From Methanothrix harundinacea (GTDB lineage: Archaea > Halobacteriota > Methanosarcinia > Methanotrichales > Methanotrichaceae), in contig DAXT01000018.1 of assembly GCA_002506535.1 (NCBI GenBank), positions 72,860-136,859 of the forward strand: 64,000 nt of DNA, read 5' to 3'. Position numbers and translations under genes: made by a program. The notes beneath the pieces were generated by a model, which was given only the letters and a program-made list of their open reading frames with translations, was not told the origin of the DNA and did not search any database. Positions 56,988-64,000 of this stretch are shown piece by piece. Position 1 is the first letter of the stretch; each line of letters begins with the position of its first letter.

Positions 56988-57347
56988 ATGGTAAAAGAAA
57001 AGAAGGCCCTCTGGGTCGTATTCCGGCCCGAAAAGCCCGAGAGCTCCGCCGCGATGCTCGAGAAATTTCTCGTCTCTTATGAGGCGTTCAGGGATATGCC
57101 CGGCCTCTATAGCAAGGTCTGGTGGTCAGATCCTGAGAAGGGGGAGTGGGGGGCTATGTACATCTTCGACTCCCAGGAGGACCTTATGGCGTACCTCCAC
57201 TCCGACCGGTGGCAGAAGAAGATCCCCGAGAAGTACGGCTACAAACCCGAGGTCGTCGCCGTCCTCGACCTGGGTCCGATCCTCTACAAAGAGGCGGTGA
57301 TGGAGGGGGAGGGGTCGTGGCTCTCGGAGCGGGAAGGCGAGAGCTGA
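56988..57347 (+). CDS. YdhR-like dimeric alpha/beta-barrel protein
   Basis: 119 residues from ATG 56988, preceded by GAGGAGGATTCGC; a TATA-like GATATATTTGG lies near 56957. ALWVVFRPEKPE, YEAFRDMPGLYSKVWWSDPEKGEWGAMYIFDSQEDLMAYLHS and a final strand AVLDLGPILYKE match the YdhR / antibiotic-monooxygenase-like fold. Relatives are small monooxygenases or stress proteins; activity unknown. Possibly co-transcribed with the FmdE-like gene 33 bp downstream. Confidence 0.7.
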   Translation: MVKEKKALWVVFRPEKPESSAAMLEKFLVSYEAFRDMPGLYSKVWWSDPEKGEWGAMYIFDSQEDLMAYLHSDRWQKKIPEKYGYKPEVVAVLDLGPILYKEAVMEGEGSWLSEREGES

Positions 57348-57380
57348 TGTATCCATTCCATTGCATCCGGCCAAGGTTTC

Positions 57381-57848
57381 ATGGTGATGCTCTTGGAGAA
57401 GAGATCCGACGGCTCTGAAGGGCCTTGCCTCCACGAGATGATAAACCGGGCCGTCGAGTTTCACGGCCACCTCGGCCCCTTCCTCGTCCTGGGGGTTAGG
57501 ATGGGGCTCCTCGCCAGGAGAGAGCTCTTCCCCATGGAGGATGGGGAGATGAAGGCGGTGGCCAGGACGGGGAACGTCCCATCCCTCTCCTGCCTCCTGG
57601 ACGGGATCCAGGTCTCCACCGGCTGCACCATGGGCAAAGGGAAGATCTCCGCAGAGCCACCGGGAGTACCAGAGGCGGAGTTCTCCGTCCACGGGAGGAG
57701 GGTGACGATAAGGGCGAAGGACGGGATCATTGAAGAGATCAGGAGCTGGAGGGATAGATACGCCTCCCTGGAGGAGATAGCGAGGAGCATCCAGGAGAGG
57801 TCAGACGATGAGCTCTTCGATTTAAAAAGCACAAAAAAGGTAAAATAG
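57381..57848 (+). CDS. FmdE-domain protein
   Basis: 155 residues. CLHEMINRAVEFHGHLGPFLVLGVRMGLLA followed by CLLDGIQVSTGCTMGKGKI is the FmdE pattern (His and Cys residues of the metal-binding core). FmdE was first seen with formylmethanofuran dehydrogenase operons of methanogens but its role is unsettled. This one lacks the C-terminal zinc-ribbon found in longer FmdE proteins. The following ribbon-helix-helix gene begins directly at its stop, implying a two-gene unit. Confidence 0.85.
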   Translation: MVMLLEKRSDGSEGPCLHEMINRAVEFHGHLGPFLVLGVRMGLLARRELFPMEDGEMKAVARTGNVPSLSCLLDGIQVSTGCTMGKGKISAEPPGVPEAEFSVHGRRVTIRAKDGIIEEIRSWRDRYASLEEIARSIQERSDDELFDLKSTKKVK

Positions 57849-57872
57849 ATGCGGCGGGAAAGGAAACCCGCA

Positions 57873-58418
57873 ATGTCAAAAGCGCCGGAGAGGGTGACGA
57901 TAGCCCTGGATACGGAGGCAGCAAAGCTCTTCCGAGAGATGAGGGAGGATCTGGGGATATCTCAGAGCGAGCTGATGAGGGCGGCCCTGAAATTTTACAG
58001 CAAGCACAAGCCCCTCTTCGACTCCGTCGACGAGGAGAAGATCTACGCCTACTCCGACCTTTTATCCGTCGGAGAGCATATCATCCTCGACATCGACCAC
58101 TGGATCCTCTTTCTCAGTTTCATCGAGACCCATCCGGATAAGGAGAAGTTCTGGGAGATGCACCGGAAGGTATCCCTGGCCCACGCCGAGGAGTTCAAGC
58201 AGAAGAACCACAAGGCTGAGGCCGTCCTGAGGAGGCTTGAGCTCTGCAACCTCTTCAAGGTGAGCAAGACCTCCGACGCCGATTTCACCCTCCTCCTCGG
58301 CTACGACATACCCAAGAAGTTCGTCAAGACGGAGATCGAGGATATCTTCTCCAAGATGGGGATAAGGGCGGACGTAAAAGAGGACTTCTCGAAGCTGCGG
58401 GTCAAGCTCCTCCCATGA
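57873..58418 (+). CDS. Ribbon-helix-helix (CopG-type) regulator
   Basis: 181 residues from ATG 57873 with GGAAAGGAAAC upstream; ATG 57849, directly after the FmdE stop, is the alternative. The RHH domain is at the N-terminus: RVTIALDTEAAKLFREMREDLGISQSELMRAALKFY. The remaining 130 residues are an all-helical/alpha-beta domain, starting VDEEKIYAYSDLLSVGEHIILDIDHWILFLSF, that could sense a ligand. Such RHH proteins paired with FmdE-like genes recur in methanogens; control of its own operon is plausible. Confidence 0.75.
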   Translation: MSKAPERVTIALDTEAAKLFREMREDLGISQSELMRAALKFYSKHKPLFDSVDEEKIYAYSDLLSVGEHIILDIDHWILFLSFIETHPDKEKFWEMHRKVSLAHAEEFKQKNHKAEAVLRRLELCNLFKVSKTSDADFTLLLGYDIPKKFVKTEIEDIFSKMGIRADVKEDFSKLRVKLLP

Positions 58419-58425
58419 ACTCGGC

Positions 58426-59376
58426 TCATCGGCGCAGGAGCGCCTCTGCCGCCGCCTCGATCGACTCCCGGGAGTTGTGGCGGGGCCTCCAGCCCAGGTT
58501 CTCCATCGCCTCCGTCGAAAGGAGCATCGTCTTGACGTCCCCTCTCCAGCCGCGCCCCTCGATACCGCCGATGTACCTGTATTTGACGCCTGATAGGTTC
58601 ATCTTCTCGACGATTACGTCGGCGATCTCGGTGACGTCCACCGAGTCGTTGGATCCGACGTTGAAGACGTTTACCCGATCTGTGGAATGGGCGATGGCAA
58701 ATATCATCGCATCGACGCAGTCGTCGACGAGGAGGTAAGACTTCCTCTGCCTCCCGGAGCCGAGGATCTCCAGCTGCGAGCCGTCCATTTCCAGCTTCCT
58801 GATTAAGTCGACGATCACCCCGTGGGTCCCCCGTTCTCCGACGATGTTGGCGAATCTGAAGATCCAGGAGCGCATATCGAAGGTGCCGCAGAAGGCACAG
58901 ATCAGCGCCTCGCAGGCGAGCTTCGACGCTCCGTAGAGGGATATGGGGAGGAGGGGGCCGTAGTCCTCGGGGGTGGGAACGATCCTCGCCTCGCCGTAGA
59001 CGGTGGAGGTGGAGGCGAAGGCGATCTTCGAGACCCCCGTCTCTCGCATCGCGTCGAGGAGGTTGTATGTGGCGACGACGTTCTGGTGAAGGTGCGTTTT
59101 GGTGTCCGCGGCCCCTCCCTTGACGTCGGGGTTTGCGGCCAGATGAAAGACGAGGTCGATCCCCTCGAGGGCGGCCTCGATGGCGGTGGGATTCAGAAGA
59201 TCCCCCTCGATGAGGGTGAAGTTGGGCTTATTCAGGTGGTCCTCGATAAACTCCCTCTTTCCAGAGCTGAAGTTGTCGAGGACGGTGACCCTATTCGAAT
59301 CGATCAGCCGATCGACGAGGTGGCTTCCTATGAAGCCCGCCCCGCCCGTCACCAGGATGGATCTATCTCTTATCAA
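58426..59376 (-). CDS. NAD-dependent sugar-nucleotide epimerase (extended SDR)
   Basis: 316 residues. Rossmann TGGAGFIGSH at residue 10, DNFSSGK, GDLLNP, FHLAANPDV, catalytic Ser-Tyr-Lys in STSTVYGE / YGASKL, then RFANIVGERG and SYLLVDDCVDA. UDP-glucose 4-epimerase-like; archaeal homologues supply sugars for glycans and the S-layer. The substrate cannot be read from sequence. It converges with the RHH gene (8-bp gap). Confidence 0.9.
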   Translation of the reverse strand: MIRDRSILVTGGAGFIGSHLVDRLIDSNRVTVLDNFSSGKREFIEDHLNKPNFTLIEGDLLNPTAIEAALEGIDLVFHLAANPDVKGGAADTKTHLHQNVVATYNLLDAMRETGVSKIAFASTSTVYGEARIVPTPEDYGPLLPISLYGASKLACEALICAFCGTFDMRSWIFRFANIVGERGTHGVIVDLIRKLEMDGSQLEILGSGRQRKSYLLVDDCVDAMIFAIAHSTDRVNVFNVGSNDSVDVTEIADVIVEKMNLSGVKYRYIGGIEGRGWRGDVKTMLLSTEAMENLGWRPRHNSRESIEAAAEALLRR

Positions 59377-60070
59377 CTCGGTTCGCCTCGGAGGGGATCT
59401 GAACGGGGAGAATTTTACGGTGTCGGTCGAAGGGGACGAGGAGGACCATCCTCCCCCTATATCTCGTCAGAGGGCCGTTATAGATCTCTGGAAGCTTAGA
59501 TGACCTTTTGGAGACCCGATCCATTACTCCGTCTTTGGATGTCGGCTCACCGGCAGGGGGCGGGTGGAGCTGAAGGCGGCTCTATTGGAGATTCCTGCTA
59601 TCGCTGAGACGAATAGGAGGAGAGGAGGAGTAAAGGCGAGGCTTCTATTATCGGATCATCAGAAGAGAAAAAAAGCGCAACGTATTTAAATTCCAGGAAA
59701 TAACTGAGAGAAGACAAGTTCTGGCGATCAAGCCCCCTCCTCAGGAGGACCATCCAGCCAGAAGGATGGACCTATTCTCGCAAATTCGCGCAGCGAGGTG
59801 GTGCCCGAAAACCCGGGACCTGCGTGAAATGCCTCCAGCTATCGAAAACGACCCTTTGGGATCGTCAACACTTTGAAAGAACTGCACCAATTGACGACCT
59901 GCGTGAAAATCGCCTTTTTTTCGATAGCAGTAAAGGCAGAAAAACGGCCGCCCTATCCATGGCTGAAAAGTCGTGGCCCCATTGAAACTGGAACGGCAAT
60001 TTTTTTTTAGGCCATTTCAGGCAAAAATATATCCCCTTTGAGTCATATTATCTCAATCAGGAGAATGATC
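59377..60070. other. 0.7-kb non-coding stretch with promoter and structured repeats; possible ncRNA
   Basis: No convincing protein frame. A clean TATA box CGTATTTAAATTCC at about 59683-59696 has no protein gene behind it for 380 bp. Downstream are two small hairpins (CCTCCTCAGGAGG; CCATCC-AGCCAGA-AGGATGG), an inverted repeat and a direct repeat (separate entries), a T-run at about 59914-59920, and a nine-T run near 60001-60009 that could end a transcript. An unrecognised small RNA from about 59712 to 60010 is the best guess. The first part (59377-59680) may contain the epimerase promoter and nothing else recognisable. Confidence 0.4.
59817..59928. repeat. Direct and inverted repeats in the possible ncRNA
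   Basis: GACCTGCGTGAAA occurs at 59817-59829 and 59896-59908. GCTATCGAAAA at 59838-59848 is the exact reverse complement of TTTTCGATAGC at 59918-59928, able to close a loop of about 70 nt. The second direct repeat lies inside that loop and the first just outside. Confidence 0.6.
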
Positions 60071-60421
60071 ATGACCAGCAGAGGCTCAAAGATCTCTCTT
60101 GCTGACGAAGAAAGGAAGAGAGCCGTCGAGGAGTTCGTCAAAAGGGCCACCCAGAAATACGGCGACAGGATTAGAAGCGTCACTCTCTTCGGATCTGTCG
60201 CCAGAGGGGCGGCCACAGAGGAATCCGACATCGACATTCTGGTCGTGATAGACGAGGAAGATTTTCTGCTCAGACGGGATCTGGTCGGCCTATCCTTCGA
60301 TATCCTTATGGAGACGGGGGGCGACCTCTCGGTGAAGGTCCTCTCTGACCGGGACTTCCAGGCTCGTAAATCCCATTCATTTTTGAGGAACGTCCTCGCC
60401 GAGGGGGCGAAGCTTGCCTGA
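60071..60421 (+). CDS. MNT-type nucleotidyltransferase (antitoxin)
   Basis: 116 residues from ATG 60071, with AGGAGAATGATC upstream; ATG 60065 is possible. LFGSVARGAATEESDIDILVVI is the full G-S-x9-D-x-D nucleotidyltransferase signature (about residues 39-60). The rest (DLSVKVLSDRDF) is the second half of the minimal MNT fold. The frame overlaps the following HEPN gene by 8 nt, the standard MNT-HEPN arrangement. As antitoxin it would modify or bind the HEPN protein, which is broken here. Confidence 0.85.
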   Translation: MTSRGSKISLADEERKRAVEEFVKRATQKYGDRIRSVTLFGSVARGAATEESDIDILVVIDEEDFLLRRDLVGLSFDILMETGGDLSVKVLSDRDFQARKSHSFLRNVLAEGAKLA

Positions 60422-60883
60422 AGATGAGATCGATCTTCTGCTCGGTTGTGCGGAGTTGAGGCTGAAGGCAGCCAGCCAGCTGAAAAAGACCGGATTTCCC
60501 GATGACGCCGTCAGCAGGGCTTACTACAGCATGTACTTTGCCGCTACCGCCATGTTTCTTGCGAGAGGCATCAGGGTGAAGACTCATCGGGGTCTTGTGG
60601 CCAGATTCGGCCGGGAGTTCGTGGAGACGGGGCTAATTGAAGCGCATTTCGGCCGGACTCTCAGGATAGCCGAAGAGCTGAGATCTGAGGCCGACAGAAA
60701 TATGGAGATTGTAAAAATCTACGAAGATGGCCTCTCAGGATAGCCGAAGAGCTGAGATCTGAGGCCGACTACTCCATTATCCGCCTGATATCCGACGAGG
60801 AGGCGGCAGCCATCCTCGACGATGCTGAAAAGTTCTTGGCTCGGGCAAAAGATATAATTACGAATATTAGGAATAATTTATAG
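60414..60883 (+). pseudogene. HEPN-domain protein disrupted by a 74-bp partial duplication
   Basis: The gene starts at TTG 60414 and reads as a normal HEPN protein (LRLKAASQLKKTGFPDDAVSRAYYSMYFAATAMFLA; RIAEELRSEAD). After that the frame runs 16 codons into a new ending and stops at 60743. Bases 60658-60695 are repeated exactly at 60732-60769. If the 74 bp from 60696 to 60769 are removed, the frame continues as DYSIIRLISDEEAAAILDDA... to AKDIITNIRNNL and a TAG at 60881-60883, a proper HEPN C-terminus. So the original protein (about 131 residues) has lost its last helix to a duplication-frameshift. Confidence 0.8.
60658..60769 (+). repeat. 38-bp exact direct repeat within the HEPN gene
   Basis: Copies at 60658-60695 and 60732-60769, beginning CTCTCAGGATAGCC and ending GAGGCCGAC, separated by 36 bp (AGAAATATGGAG...) absent from the inferred ancestral gene. 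The net gain of 74 bp is not a multiple of three. Confidence 0.9.
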
Positions 60884-60885
60884 TT

Positions 60886-61200
60886 TTAACCTTCAAGCCG
60901 TCCTTCTTCATAGAGGAGCACCATATCCTTCTCGGCGCGAGGCCGGACGAAGGGGCTCATGGCCCTCTCGCTGACCAGCTCCACCTCGCGGCCCAGAATC
61001 CTTTCCAGCTCCTCTTCGAGGCGGAACCACTTAAGGCCCAGGGGTGGCCTCTCGCCGGGGAGGAGGAGATCCACGAGGATATCTATGTCGCTATCGGCGG
61101 TCTCTTCACCCCTCGCATAGGAGCCAAAGACGGCGATCCTCTTCACGTAAGGGCGGAGCAGCGGCACTATCTTCTCTTGAAGCTCTCCGAAACGGTCCAT
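60886..61200 (-). CDS. MNT-type nucleotidyltransferase, solitary
   Basis: 104 residues from ATG 61198-61200, preceded by GGAGGG; longer starts add non-conserved sequence. IAVFGSYARGEETADSDIDILVDLL is a complete MNT signature, and REVELVSERAM plus AEKDMVLLYEEG matches HepT-associated MntA-type proteins. Its 3' end converges with the HEPN pseudogene tail at 3 bp distance, so no HEPN partner follows it. Probably an orphaned antitoxin. Confidence 0.8.
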   Translation of the reverse strand: MDRFGELQEKIVPLLRPYVKRIAVFGSYARGEETADSDIDILVDLLLPGERPPLGLKWFRLEEELERILGREVELVSERAMSPFVRPRAEKDMVLLYEEGRLEG

Positions 61201-61303
61201 AAAACCCTCCTGCACTATATGTGATGTACTAATATAATTATCGTTGCCCCTGCTCCAACTCAACCGACCTTACGGATTTTCGGCCTTTCAGACCCGGGTC
61301 GCC

Positions 61304-61543
61304 TCAGCTTAAGGCAAAGTGATATCCACCACATATCCCACCGCCCACTCCCGGCGGTCGCTTGCGACCGCCGCTGCGGGGGATGCGTGGAGCTGGTAGA
61401 GCGCCATACCGCGCCGCAAGATCGGCGCTCTTTCTATCTTTAAGATAAGCATCGAAATCTGCTCCCTCAATGAAATCAAGGATGGCCGAAGCAGCATCCA
61501 GCATATCCCAGATGTAAGCTGAATCTCGATCTTCAGGCTCCAT
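61304..61543 (-). pseudogene. HepT (DUF86) toxin, 3' half replaced
   Basis: Begins MEPEDRDSAYIWDMLDAASA, then ILDFIEGADFDAYLKDR, a typical HepT N-terminal half. After about residue 37 the sequence no longer resembles HepT; the R-x4-H-x-Y toxin site is absent. In another frame the new sequence encodes the REWAVGYVVDITL segment also found near 62030. So the gene is a chimera joined at about 61440. It overlaps the MNT pseudogene upstream by 11 nt, as in intact modules. Confidence 0.7.
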
Positions 61544-61835
61544 AGATTACCTCCATTCTGGACAGAATAGAGCGGCGCCTGAAGGGATTTCGGATCGACT
61601 CCCTATCCACCAGGTCGATCTCTCGACCGGTAATCTTCTTCAACTCCTCGATCATCTCCACCCAGTCGAAGAGGTTCCATCGGGCGTGCTCGGAGAAGGT
61701 GACCAGAAGATCAAGATCGATCTGCGGCCCAAAATCTTCCCAGAGAGCCGATCCGAAGATAGCCATCTACTTTATCTTCCATCGACGGCAGAAGTCTTGG
61801 ATCTTCTCCTTGGGAATGTCGATTTTGGATGGCAT
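61533..61835 (-). pseudogene. MNT nucleotidyltransferase with in-frame nonsense codon
   Basis: From ATG 61833-61835 the frame reads MPSKIDIPKEKIQDFCRRWK, then IK and a TAG at 61767-61769. It then continues in the same frame as MAIFGSALWEDFGPQIDLDLL and FDWVEMIEELKKITGREIDLVD to the normal end. Relatives have a sense codon, commonly Glu, at the stop, so one base change (G to T) would explain it. The catalytic S-D-I-D is also altered to Q-I-D-L-D. Antitoxin of the broken HepT downstream. Confidence 0.75.
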
Positions 61836-61983
61836 AACTGAGATTCACCCCTCAAAGTAGAAGCTATTTGTGCTCAAAGCGATAAAGATATGCCTTCAGC
61901 CTACGGATTCAGATCGGCAGCCGAGAATCTCAGAATTGGAGCTGAAATGCTCGAGTCCCAGAGAGAGAAGATCTCAATCCAGA

Positions 61984-62133
61984 TCATTGCTTGATCCTCC
62001 CTTCCAATTGATGCTTCAGCGTCACATCCACCACCTGCCCTGCCGCCCATTCCCGGCTGTGGATTGCCACAACAACCGCCCCGAGCCGGTATACCGGATC
62101 CCTCCCAGCAACAGCCTTTTTATCCCATGCCAT
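61984..62133 (-). other. Short coding-like fragment sharing a motif with 61309-61400
   Basis: A 49-codon frame (MAWDKKAVAGRDPVYRLG, then AVVVAIHSREWAAGQVVDVTLKH) resembles the sequence fused to the HepT remnant (AAAVASDRREWAVGYVVDITLP), both at protein and DNA level. It may be a small gene or the end of a decayed larger one. The rest of 61836-62195, upstream of carB, holds no other gene. Not recognised. Confidence 0.35.
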
Positions 62134-62195
62134 GTACGGCACTGTGGCTTTTGAAGAGACAAGATCGATATGAAGGATGATGAGGAGGCGCAAAG

Positions 62196-64000
62196 GTGCC
62201 GAAGCGAGAAGATATCAAGAAGATCATGATCATCGGGTCTGGGCCCATCGTCATTGGGCAGGCCTGCGAATTCGACTACTCGGGAACCCAGGCCTGCAAG
62301 GCGCTCCGGGAGCTGGGATACGAGATAGTCCTGGTAAACTCAAACCCTGCGACGATAATGACCGACCCGGGGATGGCGGACGCCACATACATCGAGCCCC
62401 TCAACGTCGAGAGGCTCGCCCAGATCATCGATAAGGAGAGGCCCGACGCCCTCCTCCCCAACCTCGGCGGCCAGTCGGGCCTGAACTTAAGCTCCGAGCT
62501 GGCGAAGGCCGGGGTTTTGGACAAGTACGGCGTCAAGGTGATCGGCGTCGAGCTCGACGCCATCGAGCGGGGCGAGGACAGGATCATCTTCAAGGAGACT
62601 ATGGAGCGGCTGGGGATCGAGATCCCCAGGAGCACCGCCGTCTACACCGTCGAGGACGCGGAGAAGGTGGCGGCCGATCTGGGATATCCCGTCGTCGTAA
62701 GGCCCGCCTACACCATGGGAGGGACCGGCGGCGGCCTCGTCTACAACGTCGAGGAGCTGCGGACGGTGGCGAGCCGCGGCATCTCCGCAAGCCTCATCGG
62801 CCAGATCCTCATCGAGGAGTCGGTCCTGGGGTGGGAGGAGCTGGAGCTGGAGGTGGTCAGGGACGCCAAGAACCAGATGATCACCGTCTGCTTCATCGAG
62901 AACGTCGACCCCATGGGGGTCCACACCGGCGACTCCTACTGCACCGCCCCGATGCTGACGATCACCAAAGAGCTTCAGGAGAGGCTCCAGGACTACTCTT
63001 ATCGGATCGCCGAGGCGATCGCCGTCATCGGAGGGACGAACGTCCAGTTCGCCCACGACCCCAAGACCGACCGGGTCGTCGTCATCGAGATCAACCCCCG
63101 GACGAGCCGGTCCTCGGCCCTCGCCTCCAAGGCCACCGGCTTTCCCATCGCCCTCGTCTCGGCGAAGCTCGCCTGTGGCATGACCCTCGACGAGATCCCC
63201 TACTGGCGGGAGGGGACCCTCGATAAATATACTCCTGGCGGCGACTACGTGGTGGTCAAGTTCGCCCGCTGGGCCTTCGAGAAGTTCAGGGGCGCCGAGG
63301 ACAGGCTCGGAACCCAGATGAAGGCCGTCGGGGAGGCGATGGCCATCGGCAAGACCTACAAGGAGGCGCTCCAGAAGGCGATCAGGTCTCTTGAGATCGG
63401 AAGGTACGGCCTCGGCTTTGCCAAAGACTTCCACGAGAGGCCCCTGGCAGAGCTGCTGGATATGCTGAAATGGCCGACGAGCGAGCGGCAGTTTATCATC
63501 TACGAGGCCCTCCGCAAGGGGGCGGGGGTCCAGGATATAAGCGATATCACCAGCATCAAGGGCTGGTTCATCCAGGAGATGAAGGAGCTCGTCGACCTCG
63601 AAGAGGAGATCCTCGCGTACCGCGGGAAGGATGGAGAGCTTCCCGACGACCTCCTGGAGCGGGCGAAGAAGGACGGCTTCGCCGACCGGTATCTCGCCAA
63701 GCTGTTGGCGGTATCCGAGACGGATATCCGCAGCCGCAGAAAAGCCATGGGGATAGTCCAGGGGTGGCACCCGGTCCCCGTCAGCGGTGTCGAAGACGCC
63801 GCCTACTATTACTCCTCCTACCACGGACCCGACGCCACGAAGACGACCGGCCGGCGGAAGGTGATGGTCCTCGGAGGCGGCCCCAACCGGATCGGCCAGG
63901 GGATCGAGTTCGACTACTGCTGCGTCCACGCCGCCTTAGCCCTCCGGGATTGCGGCTACGAGACGATCATGGTCAACTGCAACCCCGAGACCGTCTCCAC
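62196..64000 (+). CDS. carB: Carbamoyl-phosphate synthase large subunit, N-terminal part
   Basis: From GTG 62196, preceded by GAGGAGGCGCAAAG; 601 codons to the window edge, of roughly 1070 expected. IMIIGSGPIVIGQACEFDYSG opening, LVNSNPATIMTDPG, the first ATP-grasp domain (VVVRPAYTMGGTGGGLVYN, INPRTSRSSALASKATG), the oligomerisation domain, then the second half starting VMVLGGGPNRIGQGIEFDYC. It makes carbamoyl phosphate for arginine and pyrimidines together with CarA. No carA lies upstream; the preceding DNA is toxin-antitoxin debris. Confidence 0.95.
   Translation, partial: MPKREDIKKIMIIGSGPIVIGQACEFDYSGTQACKALRELGYEIVLVNSNPATIMTDPGMADATYIEPLNVERLAQIIDKERPDALLPNLGGQSGLNLSSELAKAGVLDKYGVKVIGVELDAIERGEDRIIFKETMERLGIEIPRSTAVYTVEDAEKVAADLGYPVVVRPAYTMGGTGGGLVYNVEELRTVASRGISASLIGQILIEESVLGWEELELEVVRDAKNQMITVCFIENVDPMGVHTGDSYCTAPMLTITKELQERLQDYSYRIAEAIAVIGGTNVQFAHDPKTDRVVVIEINPRTSRSSALASKATGFPIALVSAKLACGMTLDEIPYWREGTLDKYTPGGDYVVVKFARWAFEKFRGAEDRLGTQMKAVGEAMAIGKTYKEALQKAIRSLEIGRYGLGFAKDFHERPLAELLDMLKWPTSERQFIIYEALRKGAGVQDISDITSIKGWFIQEMKELVDLEEEILAYRGKDGELPDDLLERAKKDGFADRYLAKLLAVSETDIRSRRKAMGIVQGWHPVPVSGVEDAAYYYSSYHGPDATKTTGRRKVMVLGGGPNRIGQGIEFDYCCVHAALALRDCGYETIMVNCNPETVS

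Noticed and set aside
59980..60010. ATTGAAACTGG, like the end of some CRISPR repeats
   Set aside because: Single occurrence, no regularly spaced copies, no cas genes; not a CRISPR array.
62487..63929. 480-codon minus-strand frame opposite carB
   Set aside because: Shadow of carB; same composition artefact.

Overview
The window reads as chromosomal DNA of a GC-rich methanogenic archaeon, most probably a member of the Methanotrichaceae (Methanothrix/Methanosaeta type). The archaeal signals are an LSm/SmAP gene next to ribosomal protein L37e, an archaeal RNase P RNA, UPF0146, UPF0215 (DUF99), an adenosine-specific kinase, a His-type Thi4, a UbiD enzyme of the kind used in the archaeal mevalonate pathway, an FmdE-like protein, TATA-box promoters and many 4-nt ATGA/GTGA gene overlaps. 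The family-level placement is inference from gene style and GC content; no comparison was run.

Layout. 0-5.8 kb: the end of an ACR3 arsenite exporter, an overlapping rhodanese-like lipoprotein, small enzymes, a solitary HicB, a nucleotidyltransferase with a broken HepT, and an AT-rich two-gene island. 6-18.6 kb: a P-type ATPase, Thi4 + UPF0146, a divergent FtsZ-like protein, UbiD, DUF1614, Mrp, MscS, UPF0215, RNase P RNA and secreted or membrane proteins. 18.8-25.3 kb: a complete compact tryptophan operon, trpDFEGCBA. 25.4-39 kb: argS, DUF4139, Hsp20, pyrC + adenosine-specific kinase, a PhoU/TrkA-C protein, membrane proteins, a PUA protein divergent from LSm-L37e-purF, a TPR gene remnant, and a DUF523-DUF1722 protein.

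39-45.3 kb: a very tight five-gene operon joining a cytoplasmic tubulin/FtsZ-superfamily GTPase to an integral membrane protein, two large secreted or membrane-anchored beta-repeat proteins and a small anchored protein. This is the best candidate for a little-described system: an envelope-spanning, cytoskeleton-linked apparatus. 47.3-56.7 kb: a surface-protein region with two double-vWA proteins, one carrying four 360-bp DUF11 repeats, three SdrD-B-type proteins and three members of a repeat-containing secreted family I do not recognise. These may belong to the sheath or outer envelope of a filamentous methanogen.

57-64 kb: a YdhR-like protein, FmdE-like + ribbon-helix-helix genes, an NDP-sugar epimerase, a 0.7-kb non-coding stretch with its own TATA box and structured repeats, then a graveyard of MNT/HEPN toxin-antitoxin modules before the start of carB. 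Of the four MNT genes in the window, three have a broken HEPN partner: one toxin gene is disrupted by a 74-bp duplication, one module has a nonsense codon in the antitoxin and a chimeric toxin end, and one toxin (near 4 kb) is truncated after about 25 codons. The fourth MNT stands alone.

No CRISPR array, complete insertion sequence, rRNA or tRNA was seen by eye.
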